From contig JADGEM010000008.1 of NCBI GenBank assembly GCA_016744375.1, positions 20,437 through 84,436 of the forward strand: a stretch of DNA of 64,000 nt, given 5' to 3'. This document shows positions 17,726-26,737 of the stretch, piece after piece; positions within the stretch are counted from its first letter, which is position 1, and every line of letters begins with the position of its first letter. This stretch comes from Gammaproteobacteria bacterium (lineage in GTDB: Bacteria > Pseudomonadota > Gammaproteobacteria > GRL18). Below the pieces are notes generated by a model, which ran no database searches, was not told where the DNA came from, and worked only from the letters and a program-made list of their open reading frames with translations. The translations under genes were made by a program, and so were the position numbers.

Positions 17726-18265
17726 ATGAGCAAAAAACAGACAGATGAGGATTTTTCGACCTTTCAGGATGCCATAAAAGGTGTAAAACCACTGAAAAAT
17801 GATCGCATTGATCTCTATGCTCATCCTAAAAACACACGCCCTTTTAGAGATAACAATCGATATAATGATGAAGCCCAACAAACCCCACTGTCGGATGAAC
17901 GGGAATCACCTGATGTTTCTGGAGAGGAATTTCTCTTCTTTGCCCGCACGGGCATGCAGTTTAAAACACAAAAACAACTACGCCAGGGTAAAATCATTAT
18001 TGATGATCACCTTGACCTTCATGGATACACCATAGCAGAAGCAAGAGAAACACTACTGGAATTCATTCAATTTGCACAAAAACAGCAAATCCGCTGTATT
18101 CGACTGGTCCACGGCAAAGGCTATCGGAATTCCAGCAATAAACCGGTTTTAAAAAACAAAGTAAACAGCTGGCTGAGACAACACCCGGACGTACTTGCCT
18201 TCTCATCCGCCCAGCCAAAAGACGGTGGCACCGGAGCCATGTATATCATTATTAAAAGCCACTAA
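17726..18265 (+). CDS. Smr-domain protein, SmrB-like
   Basis: About 179 residues. An N-terminal polar segment contains FQDAIKGVKPLKNDRIDLY, shared by SmrB/YfcN-like proteins. The C-terminal Smr domain has LDLHGYTIAEARETLLEFI (the conserved DLHG), IRLVHGKGYRN (HGKG) and the closing GGTGAMYIII. SmrB-type proteins are endonucleases that cleave mRNA at collided ribosomes; assignment to SmrB rather than SmrA is tentative. Starts at 17705 and 17726 are both possible; 17726 gives MSKKQTDED, typical of the family. The stop overlaps that of the convergent thioredoxin gene by 4 bases. Confidence 0.85.
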   Translation: MSKKQTDEDFSTFQDAIKGVKPLKNDRIDLYAHPKNTRPFRDNNRYNDEAQQTPLSDERESPDVSGEEFLFFARTGMQFKTQKQLRQGKIIIDDHLDLHGYTIAEARETLLEFIQFAQKQQIRCIRLVHGKGYRNSSNKPVLKNKVNSWLRQHPDVLAFSSAQPKDGGTGAMYIIIKSH

Positions 18266-19317
18266 TCCCAAAGCTCAACCTCAACACCCTCTTCCCTCAT
18301 TTTATCCGCACGACGCTGCACAAAACGCTGAAATTCAGGCTCAGTTAAATAGGCCTGAGTCAAAATATAATCAAACACAGCCTGAATATGAAAGTTTTTC
18401 AGATAAGCTTCTGAACGAAAAACAGGACCAACCTCAGAGCTTTCGCCGGGCTCATAAAATAAAATAGAAGGGGTATAATGAATGTTTAAGTGTTTAGCCA
18501 GTTTTTTCTGGCTCATCAGCTCACCACCTGGTGCAACAACTTTTTCAGCAGAATTAATATCAACCTGAGCAATAGTAAATTGCTTAAGCTGTTTATAAAC
18601 CGGTAAACGTCTGAATAAGTCCCCATGTAATTCATTACATTCTAAACAATCCCCCTGTTCAAACAGTATCATCACCGGCTTTTTACTGTTCTGAATCAAT
18701 GCTGATAAATCTTCGGCCTTGCTAATAAATTTTTCTTTTGGTTTATTCATTAAGACAATGGCTGGTGTCTCATTCTGTAAAGTCTCTGTCTGTGATACTT
18801 TACCCGATTGTGATAAAACTCGATCAAGTGCTGCTGAGAATTTTTCAGGGGCATAATAACCATTCATGCGAAATTGAGACTGGCCTTTATGATCAAGAAA
18901 AATCAGAGTTGGAGTAAACATCACCTTCATCCGCCGTGCGAATTCTTTTTCAGAAACTTCCTCACCATCAAATAAAGTCACTGCCTTGTCACCCCACATG
19001 TTAATTTCAATGAGATCAAAATTTTGACTCATCGTCTCAACAATAGCGGGACGAGAAAAATTATCATCCAATAATTTCTTACAATAAGGGCAACCATCCT
19101 GATGAAAATAAAGGATGATCTGCCGATTCTTATCATTTGCATCATTCAGATCATCCTGCAACTCCAGAAATGATCCCTTAAACCAGTTGGGTTTTTCATA
19201 AAAACCAGGATTCACCATCCCCTCACCAAGCTGCCCTTCAGTTGAAGCCTGGCTGACCAAGCTGAGTAAACTAAAGCTCAGCAAACTGAAAAAACAAATA
19301 AATAGTTTTTTTATCAT
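18262..19317 (-). CDS. secreted double-thioredoxin protein, SoxW-like
   Basis: About 351 residues. The signal peptide MIKKLFICFFSLLSFSLLSL places it in the periplasm. Domain 1 (about residues 35-165) has the redox motif CPYC in HQDGCPYCKKLL and cis-Pro segment TPTLIFLDHKG. Domain 2 (about 200-330) has CLEC in EQGDCLECNEL and TPSILFYEPG. Two tandem thioredoxin folds of the SoxW/thioredoxin_2 type suggest a disulfide reductase or electron shuttle, in some relatives linked to sulfur oxidation; no sox gene is nearby. The ATG at 19317 has AGGG 6 bases upstream. C-terminal overlap with the Smr gene is 4 bases. Confidence 0.8.
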   Translation of the reverse strand: MIKKLFICFFSLLSFSLLSLVSQASTEGQLGEGMVNPGFYEKPNWFKGSFLELQDDLNDANDKNRQIILYFHQDGCPYCKKLLDDNFSRPAIVETMSQNFDLIEINMWGDKAVTLFDGEEVSEKEFARRMKVMFTPTLIFLDHKGQSQFRMNGYYAPEKFSAALDRVLSQSGKVSQTETLQNETPAIVLMNKPKEKFISKAEDLSALIQNSKKPVMILFEQGDCLECNELHGDLFRRLPVYKQLKQFTIAQVDINSAEKVVAPGGELMSQKKLAKHLNIHYTPSILFYEPGESSEVGPVFRSEAYLKNFHIQAVFDYILTQAYLTEPEFQRFVQRRADKMREEGVEVELWD

Positions 19318-19585
19318 AAATAACCCTGTTGTTGACACAATTGCTTAGTATAAATCATCACAAAACTACGTCCTTTACCCCACACTCGCAGTACTACATT
19401 ATAAATAGGTCGAAACCCACCATTTTTCAATCACAACAACAGGCAATAAGCTGCCTCCCACCAGTGTCAAAAATCAGTCACCAGCAAATCCAGCTTAAAA
19501 AACACAATAACTAGTTGTATTTATTGAACTTTTATTTTTATTAAAACTTGGCACAGTATAAGCATGTACTCTAACAAGTAATTAA

Positions 19586-20527
19586 ATGATTAGCGTGGTG
19601 AAAAAAATGGTAATTCCAACTTTATCTATTGTAAAAGGTTCATATTCAGTTGATACGGATGCTCAAAACAAGCAAGTAAACAAAACAATTGATAGCCTCA
19701 ATGCTGACAAACAGGCATTACTTGAGTTGTCAAACAAACTGCATTCAACCCTGGATCTCAATACCTTAATTACCCTCTTCAAACTGGATGTAAGCCCTAT
19801 TTTAAACCTGGATGATGTTTATTATCAGGCATCTGATCACAATGAAGCATTTGATGTAAAAGGCCGCCACATGGTCTCTTATCAACTCGTTCTTCAGAAA
19901 AAAGATCTGGGTGAAATTGCTTTAATCAGACGTACTCGCTTCAGTAATAAAGAACAAAAATTTATTGAAAAGATACTGGTTGCTCTGCTTTCACCACTGA
20001 ACAATGCCCTGGATTATCAACAGGCAATGAGTCTTGCTCTACATGATCCACTCACAGGCATATTCAACCGTTTTGCAATGGACAGCATGGTTTCCAGAGA
20101 AATTGAATTATCACATAGAAACAACACACCTCTATCCATGATTGCCCTGGATGTTGATTATTTCAAAAAAGTCAATGACACCTACGGTCACGCCTTTGGT
20201 GATTGTGTTCTTAAACATCTGACAAAATGCGTCAAAGAATGCACCCGGACCAGTGATGCCATGTTTCGCTATGGCGGCGAAGAGTTTAATCTCTTATTAA
20301 ATAACACCGAATTATCCGGTGCTCAGGAACTTGCTGAGCGCATCCGCAAGCACATCGAAGAAACCCCTTGTACCTGTGATGATCAGAACATTAATATCAC
20401 CGTCAGCCTGGGTATCAGTATTCTCAATGACAATGATACCCAAGCCAGCTTCTTTAAACGTGCTGATGACGCACTCTATCAGGCTAAAGAAACCGGACGT
20501 AATAAGGTGATCTATCAGGATAGTTAA
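19586..20527 (+). CDS. GGDEF diguanylate cyclase
   Basis: A 313-residue cytoplasmic protein. Residues about 35-150 form a GAF-like or helical sensory part. The GGDEF domain starts at LALHDPLTGIFNRFAM (about 150). The active site is RYGGEEF, with the allosteric I-site RTSD five residues before it, so it should be product-inhibited. LDVDYFKKVNDTYGHAFGD and DDALYQAKETGRNKV complete the domain. It makes c-di-GMP, which the PilZ (11929) and HD-GYP (31039) proteins could sense and degrade. No transmembrane helix. Confidence 0.9.
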   Translation: MISVVKKMVIPTLSIVKGSYSVDTDAQNKQVNKTIDSLNADKQALLELSNKLHSTLDLNTLITLFKLDVSPILNLDDVYYQASDHNEAFDVKGRHMVSYQLVLQKKDLGEIALIRRTRFSNKEQKFIEKILVALLSPLNNALDYQQAMSLALHDPLTGIFNRFAMDSMVSREIELSHRNNTPLSMIALDVDYFKKVNDTYGHAFGDCVLKHLTKCVKECTRTSDAMFRYGGEEFNLLLNNTELSGAQELAERIRKHIEETPCTCDDQNINITVSLGISILNDNDTQASFFKRADDALYQAKETGRNKVIYQDS

Positions 20528-20628
20528 AGGTTTAGAATTATCTCTGGTTCACAGTTTATTTTTCATAAGTTTGCTATAATTCAATTAGAAACAAGCGAAA
20601 AAAAATCAAAAATTGACCGAGAATCATA

Positions 20629-21075
20629 ATGAACCAGAAAAATCTGGAAAAACTCATCTCAACCGGCTATAGACTGATTGCCCTGGAAACCGACTCACCG
20701 GAACAGACAATCAATGACTTTCGTCCTCTGGTCAGAGAAGGTAAAGCCATTTACCAATGGGAAAATAACACCGGTCTGAGCCGCCTCGAAGCCTCACACA
20801 TCAATATACCAAACACAAAAACCCCTGAAATGGTTATAAACCATATTAAACAGAGCAAACTCTACGGAATCTATTTACTGGTTGGATTCAACAATGACAT
20901 AGCCAAACATGGAATACTTCAGGTGCTCAAGCAAATTGCTGATGACAAAAAAGGCAATAAAACCATCATCTTCATCGATAATTACTTTAATTACCCCCAC
21001 AAACTCATGAACAAACTCCTGATCACACAAGAACCAGAAGTTAGAGCACGTACTTCAATGGAACAAATCGCCTAA
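20629..21075 (+). CDS. lone Ycf46-N-like domain protein
   Basis: A 148-residue soluble protein. STGYRLIALETDSPEQTINDF, YQWENNTGLSRLE, and the KTIIFIDNYFNYP strand look like the N-terminal domain that precedes the AAA+ ATPase module in Ycf46-type proteins. Here no Walker A (GxxGxGKS) or ATPase domain follows, and the gene ends at 148 residues. It could be an adaptor or regulatory version, or the surviving half of a larger gene. The call rests on recalled similarity only. Confidence 0.5.
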   Translation: MNQKNLEKLISTGYRLIALETDSPEQTINDFRPLVREGKAIYQWENNTGLSRLEASHINIPNTKTPEMVINHIKQSKLYGIYLLVGFNNDIAKHGILQVLKQIADDKKGNKTIIFIDNYFNYPHKLMNKLLITQEPEVRARTSMEQIA

Positions 21076-21223
21076 AAAAGCCATATAACCATAAAAACAC
21101 CAAGGGATTTAACCCGCTTATCCATGCCGCTCACTGACAACAGGCCTATTCTTCTTATATCCAGCAAGCCAATCAGATGTTTCAGAAAAATCATCCATAA
21201 CTACACTTATATCTACATCTATA

Positions 21224-21261
21224 TATAGACATATTTTCATATTATGTACTAGTATAGACAT
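21224..21261. promoter_or_regulatory. putative operator of the toxin-antitoxin pair
   Basis: TATAGACAT occurs at 21224-21232 and 21253-21261, 29 bases apart and 16-53 bases before the antitoxin start, in an AT-rich tract. Such paired sites are what a DNA-binding antitoxin would use for autoregulation. No experimental support. Confidence 0.3.
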
Positions 21262-21276
21262 TAGAGGGTAGTAAAT

Positions 21277-21678
21277 ATGATAAAACAAGATACAAATTGC
21301 TTAGATGAGTGCAAAGATAAAAAGCAAGTTGCTTTAAAAGCAGCACTCAACATCCTAAATAAATGGGAATGCAGTGAGCAAGAGAAAACCTCTATATTGG
21401 GGGTAAGTCGGGCAACACTCCATAAGTACCAAAGCAATCCATTTTCAGCCAGGGTATCACCTGATTTATTGGAACGGATTAGTTACCTGCTTAATATCCA
21501 TTCATCACTAAGAATACTGTTTGAAAATAAAGAAAATGTTTACGGGTTTGTTCGTATGCCCAATTCAAATTATTTCTTTAATGGCATGGCTCCTATGGAT
21601 ATTATGAGCAAAGGAACGGTTGCAAACCTTTATGAGGTCAACAATCAAATTAACACTTTGAGAGGCGGTCAATGGTAA
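21277..21678 (+). CDS. Xre/MbcA/ParS-family antitoxin
   Basis: A 133-residue antitoxin of the RES-Xre class. The N-terminal helix-turn-helix is around ILGVSRATLHKYQSNP, followed by the DUF2384 toxin-binding part: LLERISYLLNIHSSLRILF, ENVYGFVRMPNSNYFFNG, APMDIMSKGTVANLYEV. It ends in RGGQW, the tail that in this family reaches into the toxin active site. The gene overlaps the RES toxin by 7 bases, so translation is coupled. AGAGGG lies before the ATG. Confidence 0.9.
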   Translation: MIKQDTNCLDECKDKKQVALKAALNILNKWECSEQEKTSILGVSRATLHKYQSNPFSARVSPDLLERISYLLNIHSSLRILFENKENVYGFVRMPNSNYFFNGMAPMDIMSKGTVANLYEVNNQINTLRGGQW

Positions 21679-22358
21679 CAGAAAAGTTTGATAAGAAAGT
21701 CTGTTACCGATTAATTAATAGTAAGTTCCCCCCCATCAATCTATTTGATGATGTTGCTGAACAAGGTGAGTTTGAAGCACTATATGACGTGCAGAAAATG
21801 ACTAACCCCAGAATACAAAATGAAGTGGGAAACTTGAATCTATTGCCACCCAATGAAATTCCCTACAATATAACCGGGTGCAACTGGGCAATAGCCCCCT
21901 TTACCCATATCAGACCAGAGGGCTCACGTTTTTCTAATGGCACGTATGGTATTTATTATGCCGCTAAAGATATAGACACTGCCATTAAAGAAACTGTTTA
22001 TCATCAGGAAAAATACTTAAAAAAAGTCAGTGGTTTTAAATACGATAGACTTGTAATGCTCACCTTATGCACTACTTTTTCAGCAGAGCTGGTCAATATA
22101 GCTGATCCACTAATTGATGATCAAGACTGGTATGCCCTTGATAATTACAGATCATCACAACAACTGGGGGCAAGCGTAAAGAAAGATGGGTTAGCCGGTA
22201 TTTTTTATGGATCCGTAAGAAATAAATATTCACACTGTTACGCCTTGTTTACACCAAAGTGTATTGATGAGATTGTTCAAGGCAGCCATTACGAATACAT
22301 CTGGGACGGCTCATGTATTAGTACTGTATCCGAAATAAGTTGTATTCATAAGCCATAG
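21672..22358 (+). CDS. RES-domain toxin, NAD+-targeting type
   Basis: A 228-residue RES-fold toxin. The conserved Arg is in SRFSNGTYGIYYAAKD, the Glu in AIKETVYHQEKY and the Ser in IFYGSVRNKY. Characterised members degrade NAD+ (MbcT type) or ADP-ribosylate Prs (ParT type), and the ADP-ribosyltransferase-like fold is shared, so the exact target is undecided. It is larger than the shortest toxins (about 150-190), with an N-terminal extension of about 60 residues. Intact, with its cognate antitoxin directly upstream. Confidence 0.9.
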   Translation: MVTEKFDKKVCYRLINSKFPPINLFDDVAEQGEFEALYDVQKMTNPRIQNEVGNLNLLPPNEIPYNITGCNWAIAPFTHIRPEGSRFSNGTYGIYYAAKDIDTAIKETVYHQEKYLKKVSGFKYDRLVMLTLCTTFSAELVNIADPLIDDQDWYALDNYRSSQQLGASVKKDGLAGIFYGSVRNKYSHCYALFTPKCIDEIVQGSHYEYIWDGSCISTVSEISCIHKP

Positions 22359-22441
22359 TTGGGGGATACTACAGCATCTGTACAGGCAGTCTTTTGATGG
22401 GAAGATTGTTCTTTATTTGGGTGAATAATTAACACCGTTGA

Positions 22442-22465
22442 CATGGGCGAGAGGCCCATGCTCCC
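22442..22465. repeat. REP-like palindromic element, member 2
   Basis: CATGGGC (22442-22448) and GCCCATG (22454-22460) form a stem with a 5-base loop, continued by CTCCC. It is the best match to the dispersed consensus and lies between the RES toxin stop and the convergent rluB stop, where it may help terminate transcription. Confidence 0.6.
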
Positions 22466-22472
22466 AGGATTT

Positions 22473-23480
22473 CTAACGGCGTCGGGGTTTTGCTTTCTTT
22501 TGCTTTTGGGATTTTCTTCTGTTATCTGGCATTACCAGGCGTTTTTTATTTTTACCGCGTTGTGCTTTCAGGGGGTTAACGATGCGGCCGCGGTGATCGA
22601 CTTCTGGTTTGTTGATGTGTAAGCCGACGCTTTCATAGAGTTCCTTCATTTGCTTTTCGTCGAGTTCTTCCCAGCGGCCTGGTTTTTGTCCACGTGGCAG
22701 TTGAATGATGCCATAGCGGACACGCTGCAAGCGGCTGACAGTGACCCCTAGCGACTCCCACATACGACGTACTTCACGGTTACGACCTTCTTTTAAGGTC
22801 ACATGATACCAGTGGTTTGCACCCTGACCGCCCTGATAACTAACTTTGTCAAAATGTGCGATACCATCGTCCAGAGTGACTCCCTCTTTCAGTTGCTTGA
22901 CATCATCATCAGTCACTTCACCGAGAACACGGACCGCATATTCACGCACCACTTCACTGGATGGATGCATGAGTAAATTAGCCAATTCACCATCATTGGT
23001 TAATAAAATAAGTCCTGAGGTATTAATATCCAGACGTCCGACCGATATCCAGCGGCCAATTTTAAGGCTGGGGAGATCATCAAAAATGGTTTTTGAGTGA
23101 TCCGGATCATGGCGACTGCAGATCTCACCTGGTGGTTTGTTATAAATGAGGACTCTTTGTCTGGGTTTTTCCCAGGCAATGAATAACTCTTTGTCATCCA
23201 GGAAGATACGCTCAGACCCAATCACTCTATCACCTAACTGGGCTGTCTGTTTATCAATTTTAATGCGCCCCTGGGCGATTAAACGCTCTGTTTCACGCCT
23301 TGAAGCGTGACCAGATCGGGCAATGACCTTCTGAAGTTTCTCACCTTCAGGTCCCAACTCATGCACTTCCCGTTGAGATTCTTCAAGTGCTTCCTGTTCA
23401 ATAAACTCTTCTTTAGAAGGGAGATCTTCATCTTTTTTGAAGATTCTATCGGATTTGGGCGAGCGGTAATAATTTTTCAT
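22473..23480 (-). CDS. rluB: 23S rRNA pseudouridine synthase RluB
   Basis: About 335 residues. An S4 domain (KLQKVIARSGHASRRETERLIAQGRI) precedes an RsuA/RluB-type catalytic domain with VGRLDINTSGLILLTNDG, where the Asp of RLD is the nucleophile, and GRNREVRRMW. It modifies U2605 of 23S rRNA in E. coli. The N-terminal 40 residues and the C-terminal Lys/Arg-rich tail are low-complexity extensions common in RluB. The ATG at 23480 is preferred to one at 23489. It is last in the scpA-scpB-rluB run. Confidence 0.93.
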   Translation of the reverse strand: MKNYYRSPKSDRIFKKDEDLPSKEEFIEQEALEESQREVHELGPEGEKLQKVIARSGHASRRETERLIAQGRIKIDKQTAQLGDRVIGSERIFLDDKELFIAWEKPRQRVLIYNKPPGEICSRHDPDHSKTIFDDLPSLKIGRWISVGRLDINTSGLILLTNDGELANLLMHPSSEVVREYAVRVLGEVTDDDVKQLKEGVTLDDGIAHFDKVSYQGGQGANHWYHVTLKEGRNREVRRMWESLGVTVSRLQRVRYGIIQLPRGQKPGRWEELDEKQMKELYESVGLHINKPEVDHRGRIVNPLKAQRGKNKKRLVMPDNRRKSQKQKKAKPRRR

Positions 23481-23545
23481 AATGTGCATTCAACTTCAAG
23501 GCGTATTTGATATAGCTTATATTGTACCACTTTTCCAAGGAACAC

Positions 23546-24514
23546 TTATTCCTGTTCTTTACTTTTTTTATCAATCTCATCGAGATTTTGGTAAGTTTCT
23601 TTCAAGGCATTTAATTCTGCATCAATATCAACGCTTTCATTTTGATCGCTATCAAATGGTACAGTGATTCCCGGCTCAGTATTTTCACCAGAGATTGTTG
23701 CTCCCTCTGATTCATTTACTTCGGCAACCATCTGATTATCTAAGCTTTGTGTCTCAGTATCGCCCTCCTCTTGATCACCTATCTTTTGATCATCCTTCTC
23801 TTGATCACCCATCTTTTGATCACCAAAGTCCAGTTCAGCATTAATAACATCCAGATCACGGATTTCAGACAGCGGGGGCAATTCATCCAGTTTTTTCAGG
23901 CCAAAGTAATCCAGGAAGGTTTTTGTCGTGGCATACATTGCCGGCTTGCCCGGCACGTCCCGATGGCCAATGATCCGTACCCATTCTCTTTCCACCAGAG
24001 TTCTCATTATCTGGCTGCTGACACTGACACCACGAATTTCTTCAATTTCACCCCGGGTGATGGGCTGACGGTATGCAACCAGAGCCAGAGTTTCCAGGAG
24101 TGCTCGGGAATATTTTTGTGGGCGTTCCTCCCATAATCGAGAAACCCAGGGGGCAACAGACTGTGCAACCTGAAAACGAAAACCACTGCTGACCTCAATC
24201 AGTTCAACCCCTCTGGATTGATCAGTGGATGGATAGTCCAGCATGATTTGCTCAATTGCCTGTCTGATCTGGTTTTTATCAACCGCTTCTTTTTCTGAAA
24301 AGAGTGAGGCTAATTTATCCAGAGAAATTGCCTTTGAGGCGGCTAAAATCGTTGCCTCAACAATGTTTTTTATCACTTTGGGCGTCAAGGCATGAATCGA
24401 TAATTGCTCGGCTTCAGCCTCTTTGAGTTGTTTCAAAGAGGCAACAATATCAGAGTCTTCACTTTCTAAAGCTTGTGTTTCTGTGTTGTCTGTATTTTTT
24501 GAGTCGTCGGACAT
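23546..24514 (-). CDS. scpB: segregation and condensation protein B
   Basis: 322 residues; ScpB is usually about 190-200, and the extra length is at both ends. The core, about 60-225, has LALVAYRQPITRGEIEEIRGV, VSSQIMRTLVEREWVRIIGHRDVPGKPAMYATT and FLDYFGLKKLDELPPL, two winged helices that bind ScpA in the SMC-like condensin. The C-terminal 90 residues are acidic and contain four short repeats of the type GDQK(M/I), GDQE, DDQK (bases about 23765-23825). It follows scpA by about 33 bases. Confidence 0.93.
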   Translation of the reverse strand: MSDDSKNTDNTETQALESEDSDIVASLKQLKEAEAEQLSIHALTPKVIKNIVEATILAASKAISLDKLASLFSEKEAVDKNQIRQAIEQIMLDYPSTDQSRGVELIEVSSGFRFQVAQSVAPWVSRLWEERPQKYSRALLETLALVAYRQPITRGEIEEIRGVSVSSQIMRTLVEREWVRIIGHRDVPGKPAMYATTKTFLDYFGLKKLDELPPLSEIRDLDVINAELDFGDQKMGDQEKDDQKIGDQEEGDTETQSLDNQMVAEVNESEGATISGENTEPGITVPFDSDQNESVDIDAELNALKETYQNLDEIDKKSKEQE

Positions 24515-24547
24515 TGATCACCCGGTTGTGTTAATTAATTTGAAGGT

Positions 24548-25447
24548 CTATGTATCAAAGGAACTGTCATTTATCGCAATTTCAGCAGCTTCAGCACCGT
24601 CATTCTCCAGTGCACTGCCGGATAAAGGCTTAACATGGATTACCCCATAGGTTTCATTCTGGACAATCTCCAGCAATCTTTGCTTGCTCAGTTCCAGAAT
24701 AGCCAGAAAGGTAACAACAACGCCGCTACGACCTTCTTCATATGAAAATAATGCGGTAAAACGAGTAAAGCCCTGGTTGCCGACTTTTTCAAGGACCATA
24801 CTCATTCTTTCTCTGACTGACAGTGTTTCCCGTTCAATATTATGGTGGGTAAACATTGAAGCTCTCTGCATGACATCTTTTAAGGCCAGCATCAGTTCTT
24901 TCATACTGACATCCGGCTGATGAGCCGGAGAGCTGTAGTCGATGTCGGTGGAAACAGAAAAAACATCCCGTCCCATGCGCGGCAGTTCATCGATATCCAT
25001 TGCGGCCTTTTTAAAACGCTCATATTCCTGTAATCGGCGGATCAGTTCTGCTCGGGGATCCTCTTCATCTTCTTCCAGGAATTCAACGCGGGGCAATAAC
25101 ATCCGGGATTTGATTTCTGCCAGCATTGCAGCCATCACCAGGTATTCAGCTGCCAGCTCAAATTGAAAATCCTGCATCAATTCGACATATTTGACGTATT
25201 GTTCAGTGATCTCAGCAATGGGAATATCCAGAATATCCAGATTCTGACGTTTAATAAGATAGAGTAATAAATCCAGGGGTCCTTCAAAAGCCTCAAGGAA
25301 TACTTCCAGAGCTTCGGGTGGAATGTATAGGTCTTTAGGCAGTTCAGTGACTGGCGCGCCCTGCACATAAGCAAAGGGCATCTCTTCCTGCTGAGGTGCT
25401 GCATTGCCTTTTGAATTGTCTTTTGAATTCAGTTGGGGCTCAGTCAT
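24548..25447 (-). CDS. scpA: segregation and condensation protein A
   Basis: 299 residues. The kleisin signature is FEGPLDLLLYLIKRQNLDILDIPIAEITEQYVKYVE at about residues 53-88; only parts are quoted: FEGPLDLLLYLI. YLVMAAMLAEIKSRMLLP follows. The C-terminal winged helix is FLAILELSKQRLLEIVQNETYG. It bridges SMC heads with ScpB for chromosome condensation and segregation. It is 8 bases downstream of trpS and upstream of scpB, a typical arrangement of the gammaproteobacterial block. Confidence 0.93.
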   Translation of the reverse strand: MTEPQLNSKDNSKGNAAPQQEEMPFAYVQGAPVTELPKDLYIPPEALEVFLEAFEGPLDLLLYLIKRQNLDILDIPIAEITEQYVKYVELMQDFQFELAAEYLVMAAMLAEIKSRMLLPRVEFLEEDEEDPRAELIRRLQEYERFKKAAMDIDELPRMGRDVFSVSTDIDYSSPAHQPDVSMKELMLALKDVMQRASMFTHHNIERETLSVRERMSMVLEKVGNQGFTRFTALFSYEEGRSGVVVTFLAILELSKQRLLEIVQNETYGVIHVKPLSGSALENDGAEAAEIAINDSSFDT

Positions 25448-25455
25448 TAACAGTC

Positions 25456-26670
25456 CTATCGATACTGCAGGCCAATAGCCTGACGTACTTCATCCAATGT
25501 ATCGCTGGCCAAATCAGCTGCAAATTCACGCCCTTCTGAAACAATGGTACGTACTAATGCACGATTTTCACTGAATTCCTTTGCTCTTTCCTGAATAGGT
25601 TGCAATTCAGCCTGTACTGCATCAATAATAGGTTGTTTACACGCCAGACAACCAATACCTGCAGTTTTACATCCTTCCTGTACCCACTCTTTGACATCAT
25701 CACTTGAATAGACTTCATGTAATTGCCATACCGGACATTTATCTGGATCACCGGGATCGGTCAGACGAACCCGATTAGTATCTGTGGGCATTTTGCGCAA
25801 TTTCTCATCAATCGTGTCCATATCATCACGTAATGAAATGGTATTGCCATAGGATTTTGACATTTTTTGACCATCCAGCCCCGGCATTTTGGATGCTGGT
25901 GTCAATAATGCCTGTGGCTCAGGCAGAATAATCTTGCCTGCGCCCTCAAGATAGCCAAACAAACGTTCTCTATCGCCAATGGTAATATTTTGCTGGCCTC
26001 CCAATAGGGCTTTAGCCGTGAGCAAGGCTTCATGATCACCCTGTTCCTGGAACCGATTGCGCAATTGTTTGTACAATTTGGCCTGTTTCTTACCCATTTT
26101 TTTTATCGAGGCTTCGGCTTTTTCTTCAAAGCCGGGTTCACGGCCATAAATGTGGTTAAAACGTCTTGCTACTTCACGGGTCAGCTCAACGTGAGCCACC
26201 TGATCTTCACCGACAGGAACCAGTCCGGCCCGATAGATAAGGATGTCTGCACTTTGTAATAACGGATAGCCTAAGAAACCATAAGTGGATAAGTCTTTTT
26301 CTTTGAGCTTTAACTGTTGATCTTTGAACGAAGGCACACGTTCAAGCCAGCCTAATGGCGTGATCATTGAAAGCAGCAGGTGCAGTTCGGCATGCTGTGG
26401 TACCTGCGACTGAATAAAGATTTTTGCTGAGCCGGGATTAACCCCAGCCGCCAACCAGTCAATGACCATTTCCCAGGTGCTTTCTTCTATGTTTTCTGTT
26501 TCTGCATAGTGAGTGGTTAAGGCATGCCAATCCGCCGCAAAAAACAGGCAGTCATATTCATGCTGCAGTTTGATCCAATTTTTCAAAACCCCATGATAAT
26601 GCCCAAGATGAAGCTGACCTGTTGGTCTCATGCCTGACAAAACGCGCTGCTGGTGAATCGGTACGACCAA
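25456..26670 (-). CDS. trpS: tryptophanyl-tRNA synthetase, long form
   Basis: 404 residues against about 334 in E. coli. The class I motifs are HLGH in RPTGQLHLGHYHG and KMSKS in GQKMSKSYGNT. The extra length is an insertion at about residues 195-245 and a C-terminal part with CPVWQLHEVYSSDD and GCLACKQPIIDAV, seen in the long TrpS group of several proteobacteria. It charges tRNA-Trp. The start is TTG at 26670, with GGAG six bases upstream. It lies between the M50 protease and scpA. Confidence 0.95.
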   Translation of the reverse strand: MVVPIHQQRVLSGMRPTGQLHLGHYHGVLKNWIKLQHEYDCLFFAADWHALTTHYAETENIEESTWEMVIDWLAAGVNPGSAKIFIQSQVPQHAELHLLLSMITPLGWLERVPSFKDQQLKLKEKDLSTYGFLGYPLLQSADILIYRAGLVPVGEDQVAHVELTREVARRFNHIYGREPGFEEKAEASIKKMGKKQAKLYKQLRNRFQEQGDHEALLTAKALLGGQQNITIGDRERLFGYLEGAGKIILPEPQALLTPASKMPGLDGQKMSKSYGNTISLRDDMDTIDEKLRKMPTDTNRVRLTDPGDPDKCPVWQLHEVYSSDDVKEWVQEGCKTAGIGCLACKQPIIDAVQAELQPIQERAKEFSENRALVRTIVSEGREFAADLASDTLDEVRQAIGLQYR

Positions 26671-26737
26671 AATTGACTCCGTAGATAGTTAAGTAAAAAT
26701 ACTAATTAGTGTGTCTATCCGTTTATTTGACTTTATA

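Noticed and set aside
21118..21198. 26-residue minus-strand ORF (MDDFSETSDWLAGYKKNRP...)
   Set aside because: Composition looks plausible, but there is no ribosome-binding site or known relative; may be a relic. Not enough to call a gene.
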